From: an uncultured Eubacteriales bacterium
GTDB taxonomy: Bacteria > Bacillota > Clostridia > Oscillospirales > Oscillospiraceae
Length of the DNA stretch: 64,000 bases
Direction: 5' to 3'
Assembly: GCA_900545925.1 (NCBI GenBank)
Contig: URAZ01000003.1
Span: 1-64,000, forward strand
Shown here: piece after piece, positions 16,591 to 24,785 of the stretch
How the letters are laid out: every line of letters begins with the position of its first letter
How positions within the stretch are numbered: position 1 is the stretch's first letter
Position numbers and translations under genes: made by a program
Notes under the pieces: generated by a model
The model's database searches: none
The model's input: the letters and a program-made list of their open reading frames with translations, nothing else
Told to the model about the DNA's origin: nothing

Positions 16591-17928
16591 TTACTCCGAC
16601 GGCATTGTCTCTGCCTGGATAGGCAGGATCACCTCCGCCGTGAATTTCCCGTTTTCCGTGTAGCGCTTGAAGCCGCCGGCCATCTGGGCCATGATCTTTG
16701 CACAGGTGCGCAGGCCGATCTTATTGGACTCGATGCGGCCGGAGGCGGGGTTCACGCTGTTGGACAGGCAGATGTGCAGCGCGCCGTCTTCGATCAGGGC
16801 GGCGATGGCGACAGACTGGGCGGGGTCGGCATATTTGCGGATGTTGTCGAAGAGATTGTCGAGCACCCGCTTCAGATACATCACGTCGGCCTCGATCTGC
16901 ACCTCCTGCTGCGGCAGCAGCAGCTGCACCATAAAGCCCTGCTGCTGCAGCTGGACACGGCTCTCGCCCAGCAGCTGCTCCAGAAGCAGCCGCGCGTCAT
17001 AGATTTCCATCTGCATGGGCAGCTCCTTGCATCCAAACAGCAGCGAATACCGGAACAGCTCATCCGTCAGCGTCTTGAGCTGCTCGGCCTTGCCGTAGGC
17101 GGCGTCCAGATAGCTTTGCAGCTCGTCTTCCGAGCGGTACTGCCCGTTTTTCGCAAGATCGAGATAGCCGAGCAGCGCGGTAAGCGGGTTTCGGATATCG
17201 TGCGACATGGCGGTGATGAGGTCGCTGTTCTGCTGCAGGGCACGCTGCTCCTCGCTGGTCTTGCGCAGGAGCGACAGGCGCATCTGCTCGACGCTGGCTG
17301 TCAGCTGTGAGATCTCGTCGCAGCCCTTCGGCTCGAGCTGCAAATAGAGATTGCCCGCGCCGATGGACTGCACCTCCTGCGAGATGGCGACGACCCTGCG
17401 CGCGACGCGGCGGTTATACGCCAGCAGCGTCAGCGCCAGAACCGCGCAGCCCAGCAGCAGCGAAACGATCCACAACAGATCGTAGAGCCCGGAATCGGAG
17501 TTGTCGTAGATCACAGCGTAAAACGTGCCGTCGCGGAACACGATGGGATAGACGACGCTGGCCGTCTGCTCCTTGAGCGAATACGCATCGACTGCCGCGG
17601 TGTCCGCGCCCCACCAGCCGATCTCAAAGATCTGCCGCTGATCATGATACAGCATGATATAATAGTCTTTTTTTGTCTCGCCCCAGCGGGCCAGCATATC
17701 CGTGTCGCGCGTGGAAACGCCGTTCTGCCGCACAAAGGACTGAAACTCCTGCGCGGCTTTGTTCGTGCGCTTTAAAATGGCCTTCTCGCTCATATACTGG
17801 CGCTCGATGATCTGCTCTCCCGTAAAATCCGCCAGCAGGCAGACGCACACGCCCAGCACCAGCCCCAGCAGCAGCACGAACAGCGGCTTGACGCTCAGCG
17901 AGACAAATCGCCTCTTCTTTTCAGTCAA
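16591..17928 (-). CDS. Sensor histidine kinase
   Basis: A 445-residue membrane histidine kinase. Helices at about 13-33 and 150-171 bracket an extracytoplasmic sensor of about 115 residues. A HAMP-like linker follows, then the H-box MSHDIRNPLTALLGYLD with phospho-acceptor His243, the N-box VLDNLFDNIRKYA, and a compact G-box region around SNKIGLRTCAKIM. The gene overlaps the response regulator stop by 8 bases, so the two are translated together. The signal is unknown. Its position just before the solute-binding lipoprotein operon suggests it senses a related extracellular solute or the state of that transporter; that link is inference. Confidence 0.93.
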   Translation of the reverse strand: MTEKKRRFVSLSVKPLFVLLLGLVLGVCVCLLADFTGEQIIERQYMSEKAILKRTNKAAQEFQSFVRQNGVSTRDTDMLARWGETKKDYYIMLYHDQRQIFEIGWWGADTAAVDAYSLKEQTASVVYPIVFRDGTFYAVIYDNSDSGLYDLLWIVSLLLGCAVLALTLLAYNRRVARRVVAISQEVQSIGAGNLYLQLEPKGCDEISQLTASVEQMRLSLLRKTSEEQRALQQNSDLITAMSHDIRNPLTALLGYLDLAKNGQYRSEDELQSYLDAAYGKAEQLKTLTDELFRYSLLFGCKELPMQMEIYDARLLLEQLLGESRVQLQQQGFMVQLLLPQQEVQIEADVMYLKRVLDNLFDNIRKYADPAQSVAIAALIEDGALHICLSNSVNPASGRIESNKIGLRTCAKIMAQMAGGFKRYTENGKFTAEVILPIQAETMPSE

Positions 17929-18613
17929 TCTGATAGCCCTTTCCCCAGACAGTGCGGATCAGGCGCGGATTCGCCGGATCCTCCTCCAGCTTCTTGCGCA
18001 GGTTCACGATATGCACCATCACAGTATTGTTTGACGCCGGCATATACGTCTCGTGCCAGACCGTCTCGTAGATCGTGCGCACCGGCACGACGCGGCCCCG
18101 GTTCTCCGCCAGACAGTGGAGAATGGAAAACTCCGTCTCCGTCAGCTCCAGCGGCTGGCCGTTTACCAGTACGCGGCGGTTTTCCTCGTCGAGCACGATG
18201 CCGGGCCGGAGCGTCCGCCCGCTCGATTTGCTCTTATACACCCGGTAGCGCCGCAGCAGCGACTCGACCTTCATCATCAGCTCCGCGTGCGAAAACGGCT
18301 TGGCAAGAAAATCGTCGCCGCCGGAATCATACGCGCGGCGCTTGTCGCCCTCCTGCGTTTTCGCGGTCAGAAACAGAACCGGGGCCGTGGAATACGACCG
18401 GATACGGCTGCACGCATCATAGCCGCCCAGCTCCGGCATCATAATGTCCATTAAAATGAGATCAAGCTCCGGGTGCTGCCGAACCTGCTCGACTGCCTCC
18501 GCGCCTGTCGCGGCCTCCAACACGGTATAGCCGCCTGTCTCCAGCAGGATCCGGCAGATACGCCGGATATCCGGCTCATCGTCCACCACCAGAATGCGGA
18601 TCGCCTCTTCCAT
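17921..18613 (-). CDS. OmpR/PhoB-family response regulator
   Basis: A 230-residue regulator. The receiver domain (1-120) has the acidic pair D11/D12, phospho-acceptor Asp56 (LILMDIMMP), the T/S switch (LFLTAKT) and Lys in FLAKPF. The winged-helix effector domain (about 130-230) includes LTETEFSILHCLAENRGRVV and ends VWGKGYQID, as in the PhoB class. The start is supported by GGAGGGAG about 7 bases upstream. It is the first gene of the RR-HK pair and is transcribed from an extended -10 promoter. Probable targets are the adjacent transporter genes. Confidence 0.95.
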   Translation of the reverse strand: MEEAIRILVVDDEPDIRRICRILLETGGYTVLEAATGAEAVEQVRQHPELDLILMDIMMPELGGYDACSRIRSYSTAPVLFLTAKTQEGDKRRAYDSGGDDFLAKPFSHAELMMKVESLLRRYRVYKSKSSGRTLRPGIVLDEENRRVLVNGQPLELTETEFSILHCLAENRGRVVPVRTIYETVWHETYMPASNNTVMVHIVNLRKKLEEDPANPRLIRTVWGKGYQID

Positions 18614-18639
18614 GGCTGCTCCCTCCTTTTTGTGGCGCT

Positions 18640-18648
18640 ATTATATCA
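18640..18648 (-). promoter_or_regulatory. Extended -10 promoter for the two-component system
   Basis: On the minus strand TGA-TATAAT, an extended -10 with no clear -35. It lies 27 bases before the response regulator start codon. Confidence 0.55.
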
Positions 18649-18717
18649 TACTTCCGCAAGCTTCCGGGCGGAATTAAGAATTTTTAAGACATTTTTTCTT
18701 CCGCGCACCAAAACCGC

Positions 18718-18746
18718 GTGACGAAACCGGGAAAGCGTGCTATACT
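18718..18746 (+). promoter_or_regulatory. Sigma-70 type promoter for the RluA-type gene cluster
   Basis: GTGACG, 17 bases, TATACT. Transcription is expected to start near 18752, giving a leader of about 107 bases. Confidence 0.65.
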
Positions 18747-18751
18747 ATAAT

Positions 18752-18804
18752 AACTTGGGTGCGGATACAGCTGGGAGGGGCAGGACTCTGCCAGCCGCAT
18801 CCCA
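18752..18804 (+). promoter_or_regulatory. Structured 5' leader, unrecognised
   Basis: TTGGGTGCGG near the 5' end pairs with CCGCATCCCAA at the far side, enclosing a hairpin GGCAG-GACT-CTGCC. No known riboswitch or T-box consensus was recognised and no T-run follows, so a regulatory role is only possible. Confidence 0.35.
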
Positions 18805-18858
18805 ATTTTCGCAAAACGATCCCACCCGACCGTGGCCAACAGCCCTTAGGAACTGCAA

Positions 18859-19512
18859 ATGGATCTTTTATATACCGACAATCGAATCGTTGTCTGTCTC
18901 AAGCCTGCGGGCGTTTTGTCCACTGATGAGCCGGGCGGTATGCCGGAACTGCTGCGCCGGGCGCTGGGAGAAAGCGAAACCGGCTGCGTGCGCGTTGTGC
19001 ACCGGCTTGACCGGCCTGTGGGCGGCGTGATGGTCTACGCGCGTTCGCGCATGGCCGACAGCATCCTGTCCCGGCAGATGCAGGCGCATACATTTGAAAA
19101 GGACTATCTCGCCGTATTGGAGGGAATTCCGGACGCGCCGGAGGGCATTCTGACCGACCTTCTCGTGCGCGATGCGGCGAAAAAGCAAACCTTCGTCACG
19201 CACACCCCCGGCCCGGACGCGCGGCATGCCCGGCTTTCATATCGGGTGCTTGCCGTGAAAGATGGGCGCGCGCTTGTGCGCATCCGGCTGGAAACAGGAC
19301 GGACACACCAGATCCGCGCGCAGTTTTCTTCCCGCGGCCTGCCGCTCTGCGGCGACCGGAAATACGGCGCGAAAGCCGATGGCCCGCTCGGCCTGTGGTC
19401 CTATCAAATTGCTTTTTTCCACCCGCAGACGAATGAACACCTCGTCTTTACGCATGACCCGCCGCAGACCGAACCGTGGCTTGCGTTTTTCGACACCCTG
19501 AAAGAAAAATAG
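18859..19512 (+). CDS. RluA-family pseudouridine synthase
   Basis: A 217-residue enzyme that converts uridine to pseudouridine in RNA, most likely ribosomal. The family signature with the catalytic Asp is visible as VHRLDRPVGGVM. The conserved KDYLAVLEG, RLETGRTHQIRAQF and LCGDRKYGA stretches follow in the normal order. It lacks the N-terminal S4 domain found in RluD/RluB-type members, so it is a short single-domain form; the target uridine cannot be predicted. It starts 15 bases before the end-to-end neighbour MATE gene begins, under one promoter. Confidence 0.93.
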   Translation: MDLLYTDNRIVVCLKPAGVLSTDEPGGMPELLRRALGESETGCVRVVHRLDRPVGGVMVYARSRMADSILSRQMQAHTFEKDYLAVLEGIPDAPEGILTDLLVRDAAKKQTFVTHTPGPDARHARLSYRVLAVKDGRALVRIRLETGRTHQIRAQFSSRGLPLCGDRKYGAKADGPLGLWSYQIAFFHPQTNEHLVFTHDPPQTEPWLAFFDTLKEK

Positions 19513-19527
19513 GAGGGCACCATCCCC

Positions 19528-20928
19528 ATGGCAGCAACAAAAGCAAATTCGATCGTGATGACCGAGGGCAGGCCCCTGCCGCAGATCATCCGCTTTTCCG
19601 TTCCGCTGGCCCTGACCGGCATTTTACAGCTGCTGTTCAACGCCGCTGACGTCATTGTTGTCGGCAAATTTGACAGCAGCACGGCCCTTGCCGCCGTCGG
19701 CGCGACGACATCGCTCATCAACCTGCTCATCGGCGCGTTTATCGGCATTTCCGTCGGCGTCAATATCCTTGTCGCCCGCTATCTCGGCTGCCGGGACGAC
19801 GAGCGTGTCTCCCGCTCCGTGCACACCTCGGTCGTGCTGGGTCTGGGGCTTGGCGTCGTGGTCTTCCTGCTGGGCTTTTTCCTGGCCAGTCCCCTGCTGC
19901 GCTTGATGGATACGCCGGAGGACGTTCTGCCCCTGTCCGACCGGTATCTGCAGATTTACTTTATCGGCGTACCCGCATCGCTTCTTTACAACTTCTGCGC
20001 AGCGGTACTGCGGGCCTTCGGCGACACGAAAAAGCCGTTTTTCTTTCTGTCCATCTCCGGCACAGTCAATGTACTGCTGAATCTGTTTTTCGTAGTCGTC
20101 TGCCGGCTCGGCGTGGCGGGCGTTGCGATTGCGACGGTCGTCTCACAGTATCTTGCGCTGGCGCTCGTGCTCATCTGCCTGATGCGGCTGGAGGGCTGCG
20201 CGCAGCTGGAACTCAAAAAACTCCGCTTTTACCCGGACGAGGCCCTGCGCATGATCCAGATCGGCCTGCCTGCGGGTCTTCAGTCCGTCATTTTCAACAT
20301 TTCCAATGTCATGATCCAGTCCTCGATCAACTCCTTTGGCGCGGACGTGGTCGCGGCGAACACGGCGGCAGGCAATCTCGACTCGTTCATTTATACGGCC
20401 TGCAACTCCGTTTATCACGCCTCCATGACCTTTACCAGCCAAAATCTCGGTGCGGGCAGGCCGGAGCGCATCAAACCCGTCTACCGCGACTGCATCCTGA
20501 CGGTTCTGCTCATTGGCGTGCCGATGTGTGCGTTGCTGTATTTCTTCAGCCGTCCGCTGCTCGGCATTTATATTGCGAAGGACGACCCTGCCTACGCCTC
20601 CGTACTTGCCAGCGGCATGGTGCGCGTAACGTATATGGGCATGACGTATTTCGTCTGCGGCATCATGGAGACGTGCTGCGGCATGGTGCGCGGACTCGGC
20701 CGAAGCTGGATGCCGATGGTCGTGACGATCTTCGGTGCGTGCGTACTGCGCATCATCTGGATCTACACGATCTTCCAGACGCACCACACGCTTGACGTTT
20801 TGTATCTGTCCTACCCTGTCAGCTGGGTCGTGACAAGCGCGGTGCATGTGCTCTGCTTTATTCTGATCTATCGCCGCATGATGGCACGGTGGAACGCGCA
20901 TAAGGAGGAAGAAAATGCGAGTTATTGA
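19528..20928 (+). CDS. MATE-family efflux transporter
   Basis: A 466-residue MATE transporter with about twelve helices. Conserved stretches are ILQLLFNAADVIVVGKFDSS and LIGISVGVN-type residues in helix 2, with the second-half repeat AGLQSVIFNISNVMIQSSIN. It follows the pseudouridine synthase by 15 bases behind GGAGGG and overlaps the uridine kinase start by 14 bases. Its sequence is related to, but clearly different from, the MATE protein at 3929, so they are not a recent duplication. The substrate is unknown. Confidence 0.93.
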   Translation: MAATKANSIVMTEGRPLPQIIRFSVPLALTGILQLLFNAADVIVVGKFDSSTALAAVGATTSLINLLIGAFIGISVGVNILVARYLGCRDDERVSRSVHTSVVLGLGLGVVVFLLGFFLASPLLRLMDTPEDVLPLSDRYLQIYFIGVPASLLYNFCAAVLRAFGDTKKPFFFLSISGTVNVLLNLFFVVVCRLGVAGVAIATVVSQYLALALVLICLMRLEGCAQLELKKLRFYPDEALRMIQIGLPAGLQSVIFNISNVMIQSSINSFGADVVAANTAAGNLDSFIYTACNSVYHASMTFTSQNLGAGRPERIKPVYRDCILTVLLIGVPMCALLYFFSRPLLGIYIAKDDPAYASVLASGMVRVTYMGMTYFVCGIMETCCGMVRGLGRSWMPMVVTIFGACVLRIIWIYTIFQTHHTLDVLYLSYPVSWVVTSAVHVLCFILIYRRMMARWNAHKEEENASY

Positions 20929-21841
20929 CATTGAAGACGTTGTCTACGCCATGCGGAACCAGACACAATTCGTCCTGCGCTGTGAGGAAGTCTTTCATGA
21001 CAAGATCAGCTCCGCCGCCGCCGCAATTCTGAGCGCGCAGCCGCGCAAGCCCTTCGTCTGCCTGACCGGCCCCTCCGGCTCCGGCAAGACGACGACAGCG
21101 ATGCGCCTGCAGGCGTATCTGAAAAATCTGGGCGTCAAGGTCTGCCTTTTGAGCATGGACAATTTTTTCCTGCCGCTTTCCGAACGTCCAAAGGACTTAA
21201 CCGACTGGGAATCGCCCCTGTGCGTCAACCGGGAACTGCTGCTTGACACCATCGACCGGCTCTCAAACGGCGAGACGGTGCAGGTGCCGTGGTACGACTT
21301 TCCCAACAACCGCACCGGCGGCTATACCCCCATGCAGGGCAGCCGCGAGGCCGTTATCATTGCCGAGGGTATCCACATGCTCAATCCCCTGCTCTTCGAC
21401 CCCATCCGCGACCGCGCCACCGGCATTTATGTCGCGCCCAGAACGCGCATTATTACCCCCGGTGACCGCATCATCCACCCCGAGCAGGTGCGCGTGGCGC
21501 GCCGCATGATCCGCAACTATCAGGGCCGCGGCAACTCTTTGCGTGATACCATCGTCCGCGCTGAGTCTGTCAATGCGGGCGAGCAGAAATATATCGCGCC
21601 CAACAAACCCAACGCCTCCGTCCACATCGACTCGTTCCATGATTATGAACTGTGCATTCTGGCAAAATACCTGCGTCAGATCCCACAGTTCGCATCCGAT
21701 CTGGACGACGCATTCATTGAAGAACACGGCCTGACCGTCCTGATGGACGTGGTGCGGAGCCTGCCGCCGCTCGACACGCCGTATGTTCCGCGTGACTCCA
21801 TCGTGCGCGAGTTCGTCGGCGGGAGCATCTTCCAATACTGA
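20915..21841 (+). CDS. Uridine kinase-like P-loop kinase
   Basis: A 308-residue member of the uridine kinase/phosphoribulokinase family, which phosphorylates uridine or cytidine in pyrimidine salvage. Walker A is GPSGSGKT (52-59), and a DNFFLPLSERP motif matches the family's substrate-binding DxFY-type segment. An N-terminal extension of about 45 residues and a C-terminal extension make it longer than classical Udk (about 210). The start lies inside the MATE gene; AAGGAGGAAGAAA precedes it. The exact substrate is uncertain. Confidence 0.85.
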   Translation: MRVIDIEDVVYAMRNQTQFVLRCEEVFHDKISSAAAAILSAQPRKPFVCLTGPSGSGKTTTAMRLQAYLKNLGVKVCLLSMDNFFLPLSERPKDLTDWESPLCVNRELLLDTIDRLSNGETVQVPWYDFPNNRTGGYTPMQGSREAVIIAEGIHMLNPLLFDPIRDRATGIYVAPRTRIITPGDRIIHPEQVRVARRMIRNYQGRGNSLRDTIVRAESVNAGEQKYIAPNKPNASVHIDSFHDYELCILAKYLRQIPQFASDLDDAFIEEHGLTVLMDVVRSLPPLDTPYVPRDSIVREFVGGSIFQY

Positions 21842-21859
21842 TTCAAAGGAGAACACAAT

Positions 21860-23077
21860 ATGACAGTCGTTGAACGCTTTTTGAAGCTGGTTTCCTATCC
21901 TACGACCTCGGACGAAGCCTCCGAGACTTGCCCGTCCACCGCACGGCAGTTCACGCTTGCACAGGAACTTGTCCGCCAGATGCAGGACATGGGCATTGCA
22001 GACGCACACGTTGACAAGGACGGCTACGTCTACGGCACTGTCCCAGCAAACTGCGAAAAGGACATTCCTGTCTACGGCCTCATCGCCCACATGGACACCT
22101 CGCCCGACGCGCCCGGCGAGAACATCCGCGCACGCATCACAGAGCCTTACGACGGCGGCGATATTGTCCTGAACGAAGAGAAGCACATCATGCTTTCTCC
22201 GAAGGAATACCCGCAGCTGAAAAACTCTGTCGGCAAGCGCCTGATCGTCACCGACGGCACGACGCTGCTCGGCGCAGACGATAAGGCGGGCGTGGCGGAG
22301 ATCCTGTCCGCTGCACAGCTGCTGCTTACATCCGAAAAGCCGCATGGAACCGTCAAACTCGCCTTTACGCCCGACGAGGAGATCGGCCGCGGTGCCGACC
22401 GGTTTGATGTGGCGGGCTTCGGCGCAGACTACGCTTACACCGTTGACGGCGGCGCGCTCGGCGAACTGGAATACGAAAACTTCAATGCCGCCAGTGCGAA
22501 AATCGAACTTCACGGCAAGTCCATCCACCCCGGCTCCGCAAAAGGTCAGATGGTCAACGCCGCACTTGTCGCCATGGAACTGCACGGTTTGCTTCCGGCG
22601 CTCGAAACGCCGTTTTGCACCGAAAACTATGAGGGTTTCTATCATCTTGTCGCCATGCGCGGCGAGACGGAGCAGGCAGAACTGCAGTACATCATCCGCG
22701 ACCACGACCGCACGAAATTTGAAGCGCGCAAGGCTGTCATGGAAAAGGCCTGCGCAGAGATCAACCGCCGCTACGGCGCAGGCACCGCAGCGCTTACGCT
22801 GCGCGACAGCTATTACAATATGAAGGAAAAGATCGCCCCGTGCATGTTCCTGATTGAAAATGCAAAAAAAGCGATGGAATCCCTCGGCGTCACGCCGAAG
22901 GTCGTCCCCATCCGCGGCGGCACGGACGGCGCACGTCTGTCTTTTGAGGGCCTTCCCTGCCCGAACCTGTGCACCGGCGGCGAGAACTTCCACGGCCGCT
23001 TTGAGTACGTCCCCGCAGACGACATGGAGACAATCACAAATCTGCTGGCCCAGCTGATGTGGCAGCTTGCCGAATGA
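21860..23077 (+). CDS. pepT: Peptidase T (tripeptidase)
   Basis: A 405-residue M20B aminopeptidase that removes the N-terminal residue from tripeptides in the cytoplasm. Metal ligands and catalytic residues are in place: GLIAHMDTSPDAP, LLGADDKAGVAEI, FTPDEEIGRGAD and the C-terminal TGGENFHGRFEY. The dimerisation domain carries HGKSIHPGSAKGQMVNA. The length is normal for PepT. It starts 18 bases after the uridine kinase with AAAGGAG upstream and ends at a strong terminator, so it is the last gene of the 18859-23077 transcript. Confidence 0.97.
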   Translation: MTVVERFLKLVSYPTTSDEASETCPSTARQFTLAQELVRQMQDMGIADAHVDKDGYVYGTVPANCEKDIPVYGLIAHMDTSPDAPGENIRARITEPYDGGDIVLNEEKHIMLSPKEYPQLKNSVGKRLIVTDGTTLLGADDKAGVAEILSAAQLLLTSEKPHGTVKLAFTPDEEIGRGADRFDVAGFGADYAYTVDGGALGELEYENFNAASAKIELHGKSIHPGSAKGQMVNAALVAMELHGLLPALETPFCTENYEGFYHLVAMRGETEQAELQYIIRDHDRTKFEARKAVMEKACAEINRRYGAGTAALTLRDSYYNMKEKIAPCMFLIENAKKAMESLGVTPKVVPIRGGTDGARLSFEGLPCPNLCTGGENFHGRFEYVPADDMETITNLLAQLMWQLAE

Positions 23078-23090
23078 TCTGCAAACAGAA

Positions 23091-23117
23091 AAAATCCGCC
23101 CTACGGCGGATTTTTTT
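23091..23117 (+). terminator. Terminator after pepT
   Basis: AAATCCGCC and GGCGGATTT around CTAC, followed by seven T. The small minus-strand gene at 23120 converges on it. Confidence 0.92.
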
Positions 23118-23119
23118 AT

Positions 23120-23380
23120 TCAGTAATCATGTCTGTATCCGCCATCAGAACCGTATTGTTCAATAATTTCAACGATTTCTTCAATCCGTTGAAAACAGGC
23201 AGCGTCATTCATGTTTGGCTCATCCAGCGCAGCACGAATCTGGCAAAGCATTTGATAGCATCTCGACTGTATGATTTCTGCAGCCTGCTCCGGAGTCAGC
23301 AGTTTTTCGGAAACAAAGCATTCCGCCAAAAGTCTTTTTTCAAGTTGCCCCAGCAGTTGTTCACAGACTGACCGTTCCAT
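23120..23380 (-). CDS. Small protein of unknown function
   Basis: An 86-residue, helical, acidic protein that I cannot assign. The ATG at 23380 is preferred because AAAGGA lies about 10 bases upstream; the in-frame GTG at 23389 is too close to it. The sequence pattern (QLLGQLEKRLLAE, LLTPEQAAEIIQ) suggests helix pairs with SHOCT-like character but no certain domain. It faces an XRE-type gene across a palindromic operator, an arrangement often seen for accessory proteins controlled by an XRE repressor. A toxin-antitoxin role is not supported by any motif. Confidence 0.7.
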   Translation of the reverse strand: MERSVCEQLLGQLEKRLLAECFVSEKLLTPEQAAEIIQSRCYQMLCQIRAALDEPNMNDAACFQRIEEIVEIIEQYGSDGGYRHDY

Positions 23381-23412
23381 CTCTGTCACGTCCTTTATTG
23401 TTTATTTTTCTT

Positions 23413-23431
23413 TTGCACTATTATAGTGCAA
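23413..23431. promoter_or_regulatory. Perfect palindromic operator overlapping a -10
   Basis: TTGCACTAT-T-ATAGTGCAA has two perfect 9-base arms. On the minus strand it contains TATAAT, a good -10 for the small gene at 23120-23380. It is probably the binding site of the XRE-type protein encoded alongside, or of a paralogue elsewhere. Confidence 0.7.
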
Positions 23432-23491
23432 TAACACTAAATAAATAGCATAAAATCAACACCATCTGCACGAAAACAGTGCAAGGGTGGT

Positions 23492-23722
23492 GTCGATACG
23501 GATTTAGAATATAGTAAAGTCGTTGGTGCGGCAATCCGGGCCGCGCGGCTTGCACAGGGTCTGACGCAGGAACAGCTTGCGGCAAAAGCACAGCTTGCAG
23601 GCTGCGATCTGACCCGCAGTGCTCTGGCAAAAATCGAATGCGGCCAGCGCAGCATTTATCCAGATGAATTGAAGGCGCTTCACGAGGCGCTGCATATCCC
23701 TTACGAGTCCTTGCTGCAATGA
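23492..23722 (+). pseudogene. XRE-family HTH regulator without a start codon
   Basis: The frame ending at TGA 23720-23722 encodes a clear XRE helix-turn-helix protein (LTQEQLAAKAQLAG, TRSALAKIECGQRSIYPDEL). The in-frame stretch back to the stop at 23438 contains no ATG, GTG or TTG. The position where family members begin (xDTDLEY) carries GTC, preceded by AAGGGTGGT. The simplest reading is a start codon lost by substitution; use of a rare start or a sequencing error are alternatives. About 76 residues remain and no other lesion is seen. It faces the small gene at 23120 across the palindrome at 23413. Confidence 0.75.
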
Positions 23723-23770
23723 TAGCTGCAGGGACTTGTTCTTTCGCAGAATCGCTTAAGCAACCGCTGA

Positions 23771-24646
23771 TTAGAGTTCCCCGATAAATTCCAGCACGCA
23801 TTCGCGTAGACGGGCAATGCCCTCCGGCAGATGGCCGCCGGGGCGCAGGCCCATGCCGAGTTCGCGGCTGACAGCAGGACTGACAGGCAGGGTCTTCACG
23901 CCGCTCAGCTTGCCGCGGATCATCATTTCGGCCATCATGGAAATTCCAAGCCCCTTGCCGACCATACGGATGACCGTCTCGTCGTCAACATGGCAGGGGC
24001 GGATAACGGGTTTCACACCATATTTCCGGAATGCCGCACCTACGTCAATGTCGAACCGGCCGTAGGGCATCAGAAAATCCCGGCCCTCGAATTCTGTGAT
24101 CGGGAACGTCTCGCGGCCGTCTGTGGGATAGTCCGCCGGTAAAATGGCGTACATCGCGTCGTTGTGCAGCGGCATCCAGTCGCAGGCAAAGTCGCTCTGC
24201 CGTGCAGCGAAGATCACGTCCGTGCGCCATGCCTCGAGCAGTTCAAACGGCTCGAGTTCATGGTCAACCGTCCGCAGGTCAACGTCGATATGTGGGCAGA
24301 CGCGCCGGAACCGGTAGAGGATCTCCGGCATCCAGCGCATGGCGATACTGGCGTAGGCCGCGACGCGGATGGTCTGCGCCGATTTTTCCGTGATCGCGGA
24401 GATCTGGTTTTCCAGCCGCGCATTCGCGCGCAGAAACTCGCGGATGGCGGGCATGAGCGCCTTGCCTTCCTCGGTCAGCGCAATGCCGCTATGGTCGCGC
24501 TGCACAAGCGTCATGCCGATCTCCCGTTCCAGACTGTCAACCAGATGCGTCAGCCCCGACTGCGTATAGCCGACGACCTCCGCTGCCTTGGAAAGACTGC
24601 CGAGATCAACAGCTGTCATTAAAATTTCGAGTTTCTTGCTGTCCAT
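23771..24646 (-). CDS. LysR-family transcriptional regulator
   Basis: A 291-residue LysR-type regulator. The N-terminal winged helix-turn-helix shows LGSLSKAAEVVGYTQSGLTH and LEREIGMTLVQRD. The C-terminal periplasmic-binding-like effector domain (about 90-291) binds an unknown inducer. The start is supported by GAGGAAGGAATG upstream. It stands alone; the adjacent TIGR04255 gene has its own promoter and terminator, so a regulatory link is not evident. Divergently transcribed target genes, common for this family, are absent. Confidence 0.93.
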   Translation of the reverse strand: MDSKKLEILMTAVDLGSLSKAAEVVGYTQSGLTHLVDSLEREIGMTLVQRDHSGIALTEEGKALMPAIREFLRANARLENQISAITEKSAQTIRVAAYASIAMRWMPEILYRFRRVCPHIDVDLRTVDHELEPFELLEAWRTDVIFAARQSDFACDWMPLHNDAMYAILPADYPTDGRETFPITEFEGRDFLMPYGRFDIDVGAAFRKYGVKPVIRPCHVDDETVIRMVGKGLGISMMAEMMIRGKLSGVKTLPVSPAVSRELGMGLRPGGHLPEGIARLRECVLEFIGEL

Positions 24647-24737
24647 GCTTCATTCCTTCCTCATATCATCCGCTTCGCGTTCTGCACAACGGCGCAGTCT
24701 GCAACTACGCAAAAGCCCGTCATTCCTGAAAAACAAA

Positions 24738-24776
24738 CCCCCGCCTGCCGTCATTTTTGCGGCCAGCGGGGCGTTT
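24738..24776 (-). terminator. Terminator of the TIGR04255 gene
   Basis: Read on the minus strand, CCCCGCTGGCCGC can pair with CGGCAGGCGGGG around AAAAATGA and is followed by TTTGTTTTT. A T-run on the other side makes it potentially bidirectional. Confidence 0.8.
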
Positions 24777-24785
24777 TTTATCCGT

